A stretch of 64,000 nt of DNA from JAKACA01 sp052143575 (GTDB lineage: Bacteria; Actinomycetota; Acidimicrobiia; Acidimicrobiales; Bog-793), in NCBI GenBank assembly GCA_052143575.1, contig JBKQSP010000031.1, forward strand, positions 1-64,000. Reading direction: 5' to 3'. Shown here in pieces: positions 51,218-60,700 of the stretch (position 1 is its first letter; each line of letters opens with the position of its first letter). The notes beneath the pieces are model-generated. The model was not told where the DNA came from. It ran no database searches and was given only the letters and a program-made list of their open reading frames with translations. Both the position numbers and the translations under genes were made by a program.

Positions 51218-53599
51218 TCACGTGACCGTCAGCTTGAGCTTCTTCGTCGCCGAGTGACCGAGACCGTCACGCACCTCCACCGTGAAGGTCGACGTTTCCT
51301 TCTTCGTGGGCTTGCCGGAGATCACGCCGCTCGAGCTGAGGACAAGACCGCTCGGCAGCGAGCCGGCTGACCGCAGCCACGTGTACGACCCCGCCCCCCC
51401 GCTGGCTGCCAGTCGAGCTGAGTAGGCCTTCTTGATGGCGGCGTTCGGCAGCTTGCTCGTCGTGAGCGTCAGCGTCGGCGGTACGTAGGTGGCCAGCACG
51501 CCGCCTCCGGACAGGCTCGTCCCACCCGTCTGGCAGTAGCTGGTCAACGGGCAGGTGAGGGCCGTCAGATAGTTGAGGGCGGACGGCAAGGCCTGGTGAA
51601 CCCATTTCGCGCCCGAGTCCGTCGTCACGATCGCCATCGAGCCGGAATCGCCTGCATTGCCGACCGCCTCGCACACAACACTGGACGGACAGGACACTGC
51701 AACGAGGCCCGTGATGCCCGATGGCAGGCTCTCGGGCTTGCTCCACACCTTCCCGCCATCGGACGTCCGGATAGCCACGGCCGTGCCCACGAAGGCATCG
51801 GTGCCCTCATACCCGACGGCCTCGCAGACCGTCGTCGACGTGCATGCCAGCCCGAGGAGGCCGTTGATGGGGACCGTCGTCTTCGGCAGCGATCCGATGC
51901 TCCATGACTGGCCGGCGTTCGTCGTGTAGAGGACTTCGCCGCCGCTCTGGAAGGGCTCCATCCCTGCGGCCACGCAGTCCTTCGCCGACTGGCAGGAGAG
52001 GGACTCGATCGGGCCGGTGTTGGCGGGAAGCGTACGCACGACCCAGCCGGCCGCCCCGGCGCCGCCGTTCGTCGTCGTGAGCAGCAGCCCGTTGCTGGAG
52101 CTGTTACCGGACGCCTCGCACACGCTCGCGGACACGCAGGCGATGGAGAGGAGATCCCCCGCGGTGATGGATGACGGCACCACCTCGCTCTTCCATGACG
52201 ATCCGGCATTCGAGGTGCTGAAGATGATCGGGACGCCAGCGGCGCGCCCTACCGCGAAGCACACCGTGGTCGACGGGCAGGCAACGGCGTTGAGCGACTG
52301 CTCGCCCGGCGGGCTTGGGTGGTTGGTTTGCTCGACCCAGCTCGTCCCGCCGTTTGTCGAGCGGAGTATCTTCACAGGCCCGGTCTCAGAGGCGTAACCA
52401 ACGGCCTCACACGTCGTGGGTGAGGGACACGCGATGCCGGCCACCTCGCCTACCGTCGTCGGCAGCTGCTGGTTCCGCCAATTGGCGGTGGCGCCGCTGG
52501 AGGCGTTCGACGTAGTCACGACGAAGCCGACGTTCGGCGACCCGTTGGTCGATCCAACAGCGAGGCACACGGCGGTCGAGGGGCAGTCGATGCCGTAGAC
52601 GATGTTCACGTTGGCGCTGACCGGCAGTGCCTCGTCGTTCCAGGTTGCGCTGAGGCTGGTGGCGTCATCGGTCGAGAACACGTCGCTCCCGCTACCCGCA
52701 TAGCAATCGCTGGCGGAGGGACAGGAGATCTGGAAGATGTCGAAACCTGACGGGCCGGTCTCGTTGCTCCACGTCGGCGAACCAGCGGTCTCATTCGTGG
52801 TCTCGAACCACCCGTCGGGCCCGGAAGCGAGGCACTCGTTCGTGGTCGGGCATGTCACGAGCGAGAGGCCCACGCTCGATGCGGTCAGGTTCGCCTGCAA
52901 CGTCCAGGTGGCGCCTGAGTCGGCGGTTTGCAGCACGACGGCGTTGCATGGGCAGGCGCCCGAATGGCCGCCAACGGCGATGCACGTGGACGAGCTGAGG
53001 CAGGTCACGTCACCGAGATCGAAGGTGCCCGCCGGGAGCGTCCCGGCCTTCCAGGAGATCGACGTCGAAGCGGCGTGCGTCGTGTACTCGAGGCTGTCCG
53101 ACGTGGCGGCAACGCACACCTGCGAGCCTGCCGCGCACGAGATGCCGACGATGTCCGAGTTGCTGCCGGAGGGCACAGAATCGTCGGTCCAGGACGATCC
53201 GGCATCGTCCGTGGATTGCGGAACGCCGTCCGACACCACGACACACACGCTGATTGAGGCACAACTGATCCTGACCGGCGGGTTGTACCCGTAGTTGGTG
53301 GCGAGTTGCTGGACAGCCCACTGCGACCCGCCGTCCGTCGTCCTGTAAGCAAAGGAGCTGTCGGAGCTCACGGCCTCGCACGTCGTCTTCGTCACACAGG
53401 AGATGCCCGTGATGGGATTGACGAGGGGCGGGTAGACGTCTCTCACCTGCCAACCACTCTGCGCTGCGGCGGCGCCAGCCGTAAGCGGAGCGGCGAGGAT
53501 GCTCGCCGCGAGAAGACCGGCGGTCACGGCGAGACCCCTGAGGGCGCCCGGCCAACACCGGCGCCGGTGCGACCTACAGGCAGCGCCAGCACCGTTCAT
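51218..53599 (-). CDS. Secreted Cys-pair repeat protein with C-terminal Ig-like domain
   Basis: 793 residues from the ATG at 53599 with GGGAGGGG upstream. Signal peptide about 12-46. About 14 repeats of 45-55 residues follow. Each has a Cys pair in motifs like ACPSPTTCEAVGYAS, and a BNR/Asp-box-like strand such as ILRSTNGGTSWVEQ (S/T-x-D/N-x-G-x-T/S-W). So the repeats combine sialidase-type Asp boxes with the Cys-pair motif. Residues about 700-793 are a putative Ig-like domain (GSYTWLRSAGSLPSGLVLSSSGVISG and FTVEVRDGLGHSATKKLKLTV). It is related to the 364 and 40273 proteins but keeps the Asp boxes best. It overlaps the next gene by a GTGA if that gene starts at 51221. Confidence 0.85.
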   Translation of the reverse strand: MNGAGAACRSHRRRCWPGALRGLAVTAGLLAASILAAPLTAGAAAAQSGWQVRDVYPPLVNPITGISCVTKTTCEAVSSDSSFAYRTTDGGSQWAVQQLATNYGYNPPVRISCASISVCVVVSDGVPQSTDDAGSSWTDDSVPSGSNSDIVGISCAAGSQVCVAATSDSLEYTTHAASTSISWKAGTLPAGTFDLGDVTCLSSSTCIAVGGHSGACPCNAVVLQTADSGATWTLQANLTASSVGLSLVTCPTTNECLASGPDGWFETTNETAGSPTWSNETGPSGFDIFQISCPSASDCYAGSGSDVFSTDDATSLSATWNDEALPVSANVNIVYGIDCPSTAVCLAVGSTNGSPNVGFVVTTSNASSGATANWRNQQLPTTVGEVAGIACPSPTTCEAVGYASETGPVKILRSTNGGTSWVEQTNHPSPPGEQSLNAVACPSTTVCFAVGRAAGVPIIFSTSNAGSSWKSEVVPSSITAGDLLSIACVSASVCEASGNSSSNGLLLTTTNGGAGAAGWVVRTLPANTGPIESLSCQSAKDCVAAGMEPFQSGGEVLYTTNAGQSWSIGSLPKTTVPINGLLGLACTSTTVCEAVGYEGTDAFVGTAVAIRTSDGGKVWSKPESLPSGITGLVAVSCPSSVVCEAVGNAGDSGSMAIVTTDSGAKWVHQALPSALNYLTALTCPLTSYCQTGGTSLSGGGVLATYVPPTLTLTTSKLPNAAIKKAYSARLAASGGAGSYTWLRSAGSLPSGLVLSSSGVISGKPTKKETSTFTVEVRDGLGHSATKKLKLTVT

Positions 53600-53642
53600 C
53601 TTGTCCCCTCCCGCCCGGCTACCAGGTTGGCGCCGACGCAGA

Positions 53643-53648
53643 AGTGTA
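53643..53648 (-). promoter_or_regulatory. -10 box of the 53599 repeat-protein gene
   Basis: TACACT on the minus strand, 43 bases before the ATG at 53599, with GGGAGGGG near the start. It is the only TAnnnT match close to this start. Confidence 0.35.
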
Positions 53649-54051
53649 CTCAGGGCGGCACGCCCCCGGCTGTCCTCGGCTGCGCTCGGCCGAGGACGTT
53701 GATCCGCGCTACGAAGAGAGACGGAAAGCACCTTTGCGCGTCATCGACGGGTCAGAGAGGCTTCACACGGTCCAAAGGGTCGTGTTCTCGGTGCGGGAGC
53801 AGTCGTCGTCATCGCCGCTCTCGTATCCGAACACCATCGTCGATGACTCTGACGCAGATGTCCCGAGCGTGCCGGGATCGTTGTCGGAAGAGGCCATCAC
53901 GCTCATGGGCGCCATGAAGTTCGGCGGCAGCGGCACGGTGAGCCTCCAGTGTGCAACCACCGACACTCGCGCCAGCGGTCTCGCCTACAACACGGTGATC
54001 ACGGCCATCGGTGTCGGAACGCTCGTCACGAACGCCCTCCCCATTCAGTGA
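53644..54051 (+). CDS. Hypothetical protein fragment, possibly the tail of a secreted protein
   Basis: The open frame is 135 residues. The first 40 residues look non-coding. The C-terminal half (MGAMKFGGSGTVSLQCATTDTRA, then NTVITAIGVGTLVTN) resembles the end of beta-sandwich domains in actinobacterial surface proteins, with a Val/Gly pattern and one Cys. No start with a ribosome binding site was found near the conserved part. Either this is the 3' remnant of a decayed gene or a small unrecognised protein. Confidence 0.4.
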   Translation: MYSGRHAPGCPRLRSAEDVDPRYEERRKAPLRVIDGSERLHTVQRVVFSVREQSSSSPLSYPNTIVDDSDADVPSVPGSLSEEAITLMGAMKFGGSGTVSLQCATTDTRASGLAYNTVITAIGVGTLVTNALPIQ

Positions 54052-54139
54052 GGGAGAATCCGCCCGCCCTCTCCGTGTCCGCCGGGCGGTGGCTGCGTCG
54101 TTCCGGCGTCGGATCGACGGCCCGGAATCGGGCGCCCGG

Positions 54140-54958
54140 CTACTTCGGAAGGAAGTCCAGCAGGAGCCGGTTGACCTCGTCGGGCGCCTCAAGCTGCATC
54201 CAGTGGCCGGGGCCGGTCATCTGTTCGTAGCGCCATCTGCCGGCGACGTACGCCTCGGAGCCGGTCATCTGCTGCTCAGTGAGGGCAACGTCGCCCGAGC
54301 TCCACACCCCGAGCGTGGGTGCCTGCACGGCGGGCAGCTGGAGCGGCGGCTGCACGAGGACGCGCGGGTGCAGGTTGGCCCGGTACCAATTGAGGCCCGG
54401 TGTGAGCGATCCGTCCGACTCGAGAGCCTTGATGACGGCGTCGGCGTCAGGGTGACGGCTCCAGGCCCGAAAGTTGGCCCAGCCGTCGGCGCTCAACCAC
54501 TGCTCGGCGATGCCTTCGAATTGGAAGAGCAGCATGTACCAGGACTTCTCGCGCTGCTCGAGGCCGGCGGCGGCGAACGACTGAGGGTGGCCGACGGACA
54601 GCACGGCGAGATGGTCGACTCGGTCCGGCGCAACCGACGCCACGACCCAGGCGACAGCCGCCCCCCAGTCGTGGCCGACGACGTGGGCCCGTTGGACCTC
54701 GAGAGCGTCGAGGACGGCGGCGACGTCGGCCGCTGCGTAGATGAGGCTGTACGAGTCGACATCGGCAGGCTTGTCCGATTGCCCGTACCCTCGCTGGTCG
54801 GGGACGATGACGCGGTAGCCGGCTTCGGCGAGCGCCGGCGTCTGACGGTCCCACAGCCGTCCGCTGTCGGGGAAGCCGTGCAGCAGGAGCACGGGTCGCC
54901 CGTCCTGCGGGCCGGTTACCTCGACGTGGATGTTCACACCCCCACTGTCAACGTCCAT
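54140..54958 (-). CDS. Alpha/beta hydrolase, epoxide hydrolase-like
   Basis: 272 residues. Fold motifs: VLLLHGFPDSGRLWDRQ (HGFP oxyanion motif), RVIVPDQRGYGQSDKP, and the nucleophile elbow HVVGHDWGAAVAW in which Asp replaces Ser, as in epoxide hydrolases and haloalkane dehalogenases. A charge-relay His lies near the end in TGPGHWMQLEAPDEV. A cap domain contains EQREKSWYMLLFQFEG. It probably opens an epoxide or a similar ring. It lies 26 bases after the FAD monooxygenase gene on the same strand, so the pair could oxidise and hydrolyse the same compound. Confidence 0.9.
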   Translation of the reverse strand: MDVDSGGVNIHVEVTGPQDGRPVLLLHGFPDSGRLWDRQTPALAEAGYRVIVPDQRGYGQSDKPADVDSYSLIYAAADVAAVLDALEVQRAHVVGHDWGAAVAWVVASVAPDRVDHLAVLSVGHPQSFAAAGLEQREKSWYMLLFQFEGIAEQWLSADGWANFRAWSRHPDADAVIKALESDGSLTPGLNWYRANLHPRVLVQPPLQLPAVQAPTLGVWSSGDVALTEQQMTGSEAYVAGRWRYEQMTGPGHWMQLEAPDEVNRLLLDFLPK

Positions 54959-54984
54959 CAGTCCCTCTCTCCGATGCTCGGGTG

Positions 54985-56391
54985 CTAGCCGGCCAGCGCC
55001 GCCAGCACATCCGAACGGTCCGGCCCGATGCGGGGCGCTTCGCCGGCCGGGCGCTCGTTCAACCGTTTCACGAGCCGCTCGTCGGCGAACACCTCGGCGG
55101 GCGTCCGCAGCACCATAGCCACCTCGAGGTTGGCCCGCAGGACGTCACCGTCGCCCAGGGCGCCCGTCTCGACTCCCTTGATGAGGTTCCACTCCGTGTC
55201 GTCGGCCGCGTACGGCCGGCCCTCGATGCCGGCCTGCATCTCGGCGAGCCGGTGACGGTCGTAGTTGACCGTCGAGCGGAACCAGGGCTCGACGCTGGCG
55301 CTCGTCGCATCCGCCCATTCCGTGGCCAGCTGCGCCGGGTCGTCCTCTTCCGTGCGGCGGAGCAGATCCCTGAGGGCGACGGCATGCAGCAGGCCGAGGC
55401 TGGCACCTCGGCCCAGCGACGGGTTGGTGCAGGCCCAAGAGTCGGCGACGGCCGCAACGCCCGTCACGACCGGCTCACCCCCTGGTGCGTAGTCGCGGAT
55501 GCGATCCTCGATCTTGCCCATGAAGCTCACAGCCCGGTCAATCGGCTCGCCGTCAAGCCAGTGCGCCGCCAGGGGCAGCAGCTTGACGACCGACTCGAAT
55601 TTCTGTGGATCGAGGACGCCTCGCATTGTGGAGTCCCGGCTGCTGGCGACGATCGTCACCGACCACGTGCCGTTGTCGGCGGGGAGGGTGAGGCAGGACA
55701 GGCAGCCGTAGTCCTGCCGGAGGGGACCGACCATGAACGGCAGCGTCCCGTCCGGTGAGCGGAAGTGGCGGCCGAAATAGGTGAAGCCGGAGTCGTCCAA
55801 CTCCTCGCTGGGCGGAGCAGCGCCGACGGCCTCCAGCCATCTCGGCAGGGGCGACCGGCGGCCGGTGGCGTCGATCACGAGGTCCGAGGTGATTCGCTCA
55901 CCGCCCTCGAGTTCGACTCCGGTCACGTGGGGCACGCCCTTTCGGGCAGGCACGCCGGTCAGCAGGCCCGTGACGGCGACACCGCGGCGTACCGTGACGT
56001 TCGGCGTCTCCTCGCAGATGCGCGACGTGACGGCCTCGACCGTGGCACGCCGGCCCGTCAGCGTGTCGAATCGATCGTCGTCTGGCCTCGCTCCGCCCTT
56101 CATCTCGTCCGGGATGTTGTGGACGACGTTGTACTGGCAAGCGCCGGCCGCCCCGAGTGCGGAGGTGAGCCGCGGGAGTTCGGCACTGGCCACCGTACGG
56201 AACCGGCTGAGAAAGTAGTGGGCGAGGCGGAACTGGTTGACCCCTTTGCGCTCCCAGGAGGACCAGGCCTCGAGCGGGTCCGGTGGAGGAGCAGGATCGC
56301 GCTCGAGTACCAGCACGCTGTGGCTGTCTCCGGCCAAGAGCATCGCCGTGCAGAGGCCCATCATCCCGCCGCCCACAATGGTCACCTTCAT
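54985..56391 (-). CDS. FAD-dependent monooxygenase/halogenase-like oxidoreductase
   Basis: 468 residues. The N-terminal FAD site is MKVTIVGGGMMGLCTAMLLAG followed by the acidic end of strand 2 in VLVLERD. A DATGRRS motif (LVIDATGRRSPLPRWL) marks the middle of class A flavoprotein monooxygenases and related halogenases, and GVAAVADSWACTNPSLGRGASLG covers the Gly-Asp-like region that contacts FAD. The WxWxIP motif of tryptophan halogenases is absent. It probably hydroxylates or epoxidises a hydrophobic compound. It forms an operon with the epoxide hydrolase-like gene. Confidence 0.87.
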   Translation of the reverse strand: MKVTIVGGGMMGLCTAMLLAGDSHSVLVLERDPAPPPDPLEAWSSWERKGVNQFRLAHYFLSRFRTVASAELPRLTSALGAAGACQYNVVHNIPDEMKGGARPDDDRFDTLTGRRATVEAVTSRICEETPNVTVRRGVAVTGLLTGVPARKGVPHVTGVELEGGERITSDLVIDATGRRSPLPRWLEAVGAAPPSEELDDSGFTYFGRHFRSPDGTLPFMVGPLRQDYGCLSCLTLPADNGTWSVTIVASSRDSTMRGVLDPQKFESVVKLLPLAAHWLDGEPIDRAVSFMGKIEDRIRDYAPGGEPVVTGVAAVADSWACTNPSLGRGASLGLLHAVALRDLLRRTEEDDPAQLATEWADATSASVEPWFRSTVNYDRHRLAEMQAGIEGRPYAADDTEWNLIKGVETGALGDGDVLRANLEVAMVLRTPAEVFADERLVKRLNERPAGEAPRIGPDRSDVLAALAG

Positions 56392-56493
56392 CGTCGCCCC
56401 CCGCGTCAGTCGTGGCGGCCGTCAGCCTATAGATGCCTACCGGGCGGGATCTCCCCCGCCTGCGCCGGTGGGAGGACAAGGTAACGGCCAGAG

Positions 56494-57351
56494 CTACCCC
56501 GGGGCCGCCTCGGCTCGCAACATCTCGACCGACGCGCGAATGTGCGGATCGCGGCGGTACATCACCTCTTGCTGCGCGATGCGGAACAGGCTCGAAACGA
56601 TGAAGTAGAGGTTCACACCGGCGGGAATCGAGACGTAGATCACAGCAAGGACGAGCGGGAAGACCCTCTGCAACTGCTGCAACTGCTGCGTCTGCGGAGT
56701 GGCTGCCGCAGCGGTCGGGCGACGCCCGTTCATCTGCCTCATCTGGACGTACTGGAGAGCGATCGCGACGAGGATCATCGCGATGAATGGCAGCCTGGCG
56801 TCCCAGCCCAGTCCCGGTGTGCGGAGCGAGTCGGCGAGGTTCAGCCCAAAGGAGACGAGATGGCCGTGGGCGCTCTGGACCGCGAGGTAGATCTTCGACC
56901 CGTGGGAGATGTAGAGCGGATCGGGAGCAAGCGTGCCCTTCACGACGCCTCGGTGGACGAGGCCGCGGATCGTCCCGTACAAGACGATGAAGACCGGGAA
57001 CTGCAAGAGCATCGGCAGGCAGCCGCCCGCCGGACTGACGTCGTTCTCTCTGTACAGCGCACTCATCTCTTGCTGTTGGCGCTGACGCAGCTCCTGGCGT
57101 TCAGCGACGCCCATGCCGGGCAACACCTTGTACCTGGCCTGCAGCTTCTTGATCTCAGGGGCGAGGAGCTGCATCTTCATGATCCCTCGCGTGCCGCGAA
57201 GCGTCAGAGGGAAGGTCACGATCATGACGGCGAGCGTCAACAGCGCAATGGCGATCGCATAGTTGGGAACGAGCGCGAAAAAGGCGGCCAGCAGCCAGGC
57301 GCATGCGAGGTAGAAGGGGTGGCCGATCTGGCCGATGATGGAGGCGAGCAT
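56494..57351 (-). CDS. yidC: YidC/Oxa1 family membrane insertase
   Basis: 285 residues with AGGAGAA 8 bases before the ATG at 57351. The Oxa1/YidC core is clear: five membrane segments, MIVTFPLTLRGTRGIMKMQLLAPEIKKLQARYK (helix 1 end and C1 region with the hydrophilic-groove Arg and coiled-coil), GCLPMLLQFPVFIVLYGTI, and a final IYVSIPAGVNLYFIVSSLFRIAQQ. It inserts or folds membrane proteins. There is no ribosomal protein or rnpA gene nearby, so this is probably a second, specialised paralogue rather than the housekeeping copy. It is preceded by a small membrane ORF and a hairpin (see 57387-57414 and 57418-57684), suggesting regulation at the level of translation. Confidence 0.94.
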   Translation of the reverse strand: MLASIIGQIGHPFYLACAWLLAAFFALVPNYAIAIALLTLAVMIVTFPLTLRGTRGIMKMQLLAPEIKKLQARYKVLPGMGVAERQELRQRQQQEMSALYRENDVSPAGGCLPMLLQFPVFIVLYGTIRGLVHRGVVKGTLAPDPLYISHGSKIYLAVQSAHGHLVSFGLNLADSLRTPGLGWDARLPFIAMILVAIALQYVQMRQMNGRRPTAAAATPQTQQLQQLQRVFPLVLAVIYVSIPAGVNLYFIVSSLFRIAQQEVMYRRDPHIRASVEMLRAEAAPG

Positions 57352-57386
57352 TGGGTTCTCCTGTTGTGTCGGAACGGTTGAGGTCG

Positions 57387-57414
57387 GAACGACGGTCCCG
57401 AAAGACCGTCGTTC
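57387..57414 (-). promoter_or_regulatory. Hairpin between the small membrane ORF and yidC
   Basis: A perfect 11-bp stem (GAACGACGGTC and its complement) with a 6-base loop, starting 3 bases after the stop of the small ORF and ending 36 bases before yidC. There is no U-tract. Possible roles: attenuator, terminator, or the switch of an arrest-peptide system. Confidence 0.65.
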
Positions 57415-57417
57415 GAC

Positions 57418-57684
57418 TCAACGCCGAGGCTGAGACAGGAGAACGAGACGAACAACTCCCCGACCGTGATCCATCGACGCCTGTCCGGACCAAGGGTCGG
57501 CAACTCCACCGGACACTCTCGCTCGCACACCCTCGGCGGTCGCCCTGGCCAGGCCCGAGGACTCGAGAAACAAGGCCATGAGAGCCAGTGCAGCAACGGC
57601 GACGACCAGTTGGGCGGCGTCAGGGTTGAGGACGGCGACAGACCCGAGGGCAGCGCAACCTAGCGCGACGAGCCGTCGGAACAC
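57418..57684 (-). CDS. Small membrane protein upstream of yidC, candidate arrest peptide
   Basis: 88 residues from a GTG at 57684. One or two hydrophobic segments lie in residues 3-45 (LVALGCAALGSVAVL and LVVAVAALALMALFLESS), then a hydrophilic part and a basic/hydrophobic C-terminus VVRLVLLSQPRR. In position, size and topology it resembles the small DUF6412-like or ApcA-type proteins that precede yidC in actinobacteria and stall ribosomes to raise YidC levels. The RAPG/RAPP-type arrest motif is not present, so the function is inference. The stop is 3 bases from the hairpin. Confidence 0.6.
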   Translation of the reverse strand: MFRRLVALGCAALGSVAVLNPDAAQLVVAVAALALMALFLESSGLARATAEGVRARVSGGVADPWSGQASMDHGRGVVRLVLLSQPRR

Positions 57685-57736
57685 GTGGAGGAATCTATCG
57701 GCGCCGGCGCCGGAGGCGGCTGCGGGGCGGCAGCGC

Positions 57737-60700
57737 TCAGCCCTGCGGTGTGGATCCGTACCTTCGGCGCCGCCTCCCCGACTCGAGCACGGCCACCCCG
57801 CTGCCCATGAGCACGATCACGAGGAGCCAGTACCACAGGCTCGACCACGGCTCGCCCGTGTGCGCCGGCGGTACGACGACCGGCGCCGCCACAGCCGCCA
57901 ACGCCGTCGCGCTCTTCGTCTGCCCGGTCGGGTCGTACGACTGGTCGGTGAGATCGGCCGTGTTCTTGATAGACCCCGAGGCCGCTGTGATCTTGACGAT
58001 GATGTGGAGCGCTGCGTGGGCACCGGCTTCGAGCGTGCCCACGTCCCACGTGACAGTCGTGCGCCCGGATCTCGCTGCCTCGGAGACTGTCCCAGTCGAG
58101 GCAGAGGCGGAGACGAACGTCATCCCGAGCGGGAGCGGATCCGTCACGACGATGCCGAGAGCCGAGTTCGGACCTTTGTCGAGCACCGTGATGGCGTACG
58201 TGTCGTTCTTGCCCTGCAGCGGCGAGGCGTCGGCGACGGTCTTCGTGAGCACGAGCGCCGCGTAGGTGGGGGTAATCGTGACGACGTTCGACTTGCCGGT
58301 CGTGCCTCCCGACCCGTTTCGCGTGACCTGTGTGAACGTGGCGCTATTGCTCACAGGGGAGGTCGTGTCCACGGCCACGACGACCGACAGCACGGCCTTG
58401 CTCGCCGCACCGGAGGGTGCGAGGTCCGGGATCGTCCACTTCACCGTCTGGCCCGAGACGGAGACCGATCCGTCGGCCGCCGATGAGGACACGAACTCGA
58501 GGCCGCGTGCCAGGACGTCGGTCACCACCACCGTGCCGCTGCTCGACGGCCCGGCGTTCTCGGCCGTGAGAACAAACGTGTCGTCCGTGTGCGCACCGGG
58601 AATGAGCGTGGAGGCAGCCTTCGTGAGGGTCACGGCCGCGAACGCCGCCCGGACGGTGGCGGACGAGCCCGCCGACGTCACCGGCGTGCTCGATCCGGGC
58701 GGGTCGCCCGACGCCGTCGCCGTGTCCTTTACCGAACCGTGCTGCAGGTCCGCCAGCGTCACGGTGTAGGTGGCGGAGCATGCTTCGTGCGCCCCCGGGG
58801 CGAGGGTAGACACGGGGCAGTCGACCGGGGAGAGGTTGGCCTGCGTGGCCGGCGCCGTCTCGGTGTCGGTGACCGTGATCGCGTGCAGCGTCACGTTGCC
58901 CGTGTTGGTGACGAGGAAGTCGTACACGATGGTCTGGCCGACCGCCGAGTAAGTCCCCGTCGGCGAGGACTTCACGACGGTGAGCGCCGGCGACTGCGTC
59001 AGGGTCACCGTGGCCGTGGAGCCGGCCGATGTCGTCGCACACGCCGACGAGCTGCAGTCGGGCGGCTCGCCCGTGGCGGTTGCCGTATCGCTCACCGAGC
59101 CGTTGTCGAGGTCGGCCTGGGTGATCGTGTAGGTAGCGGTGAACGTCGCCACCTGCCTCGGTGAGAGTGCGGTCGTGGCGCCGGAGCACGGCCCGGCTGG
59201 GCTGGCGAGGCCCTGGCAGGTCGGCCCGCTCGTGAGGGCGCCGGCGGGCGCCGCCTGCACATCGAGCACGCCGACGTGGCCGAGGGTGACGTTGCCGCTG
59301 TTCGTGACGGTGAACCGGTAGGAGATCGTCTCACCGACCGTGTCGTAGGGGCCGCTCGAGGTGACGGACTTCACGACCGTGAGCGCCGGCGACTGCGTCA
59401 GGGTCACCGTGGCCGTGGAGCCGGCCGAGCTCGTCGCACACGACGACGAGACACAGCCGGGCGGCTCCCCCGTGGCGGTGGCCGTATCGCTCACCGAGCC
59501 GTTGTCGAGGTCGGCCTGGGTGATCGTGTAGGTGGCGGTGAACGTCGCCACCTGCCCCGGTGCGAGCGAGGTCGTAGCGCCGGAGCACGAGGCAGCTGGG
59601 CTGGCGAGGCTCTGGCAGCTCGGCCCGCTCGTGAGGGCGCCGGCGGGCGCCGTCTGCACGTCGGTGACGCCGACGTCACTGAGGGTGACGTTGCCGCTGT
59701 TGGTGACGGCGAACTGGTAGGAGATCGTCTCGCCGACGGTGTCGTAGGGACCGCTCGGGGTGACGGACTTCACGACCGTGAGCGCCGGTGACTGCGTCAT
59801 GGCCACACTGGCGGAGGAGCCGGACGAGCTCGTCGCACACGACGACGAGCTGCAGCCGGGCGGCTCCCCCGTTGCGGTGGCCGTATCGCTCACCGAGCCG
59901 TTGTCGAGGTCGGCCTGGGTGATCGTGTAGGTGGCGGTGAACGTCGCCACCTGCCCCGGTGCGAGTGCGGTCGTGGCGCCGGAGCACGAGGCAGCTGGGC
60001 TGGCGAGGCTCTGGCAGCTCGGCCCGCTCGTGAGGGCGCCGGCGGGCGCCGTCTGCACGTCGGTGACGCCGACGTCGCTGAGGGTGACGTTGCCGCTGTT
60101 GGTGACGGCGAACTCATAGGAGATCGTCTCGGCGACCGTGTCGTAGGGACCGCTCGAGGTGACCGACTTCACGATGGAGAGTCCGGGCGTCTGGGTGAGG
60201 CCGACGGTTGCCGAGGAGCCGCGCGACGTCGTCGCACACGATGACGAGCCGCAGCCGGGCGGGTCGCCCGTGGCGGTGGCGCTGTCGCTTACCGACCCGT
60301 GGTCGAGGTCGGCCTGCGTGATCGTGTAGGTGGCGGTGAACGTCGCCACCTGCCCCGGTGAGAGCGTGGTCGTGGCGCCGGAGCAGGTTCCCGGCGGGCT
60401 GGCGAGGCTCTGGCAGCTCGGCCCGCTCGCGAGAGCACCGGCGGGCGCCGTCTGCACGTCGGTGACACCGACGTCACTGAGGGTGACGTTGCCGCTGTTC
60501 GTGACGGCGAACTGGTAGGTGATCGTCTCGCCGACGCTCTCGTAGGGACCGCTCGAGGCGACCGACTTGGCGACCGTGAGCGACGGCAGCTGGATCAGGC
60601 CGACGGATGCCCCGGAGCCGGGGGAACCCGTCGCACACGACGACGAGCTGCAGCTGGGCGGGTCCCCCGTGGCGGTGGCGGTGTCGCTCACCGACCCGTG

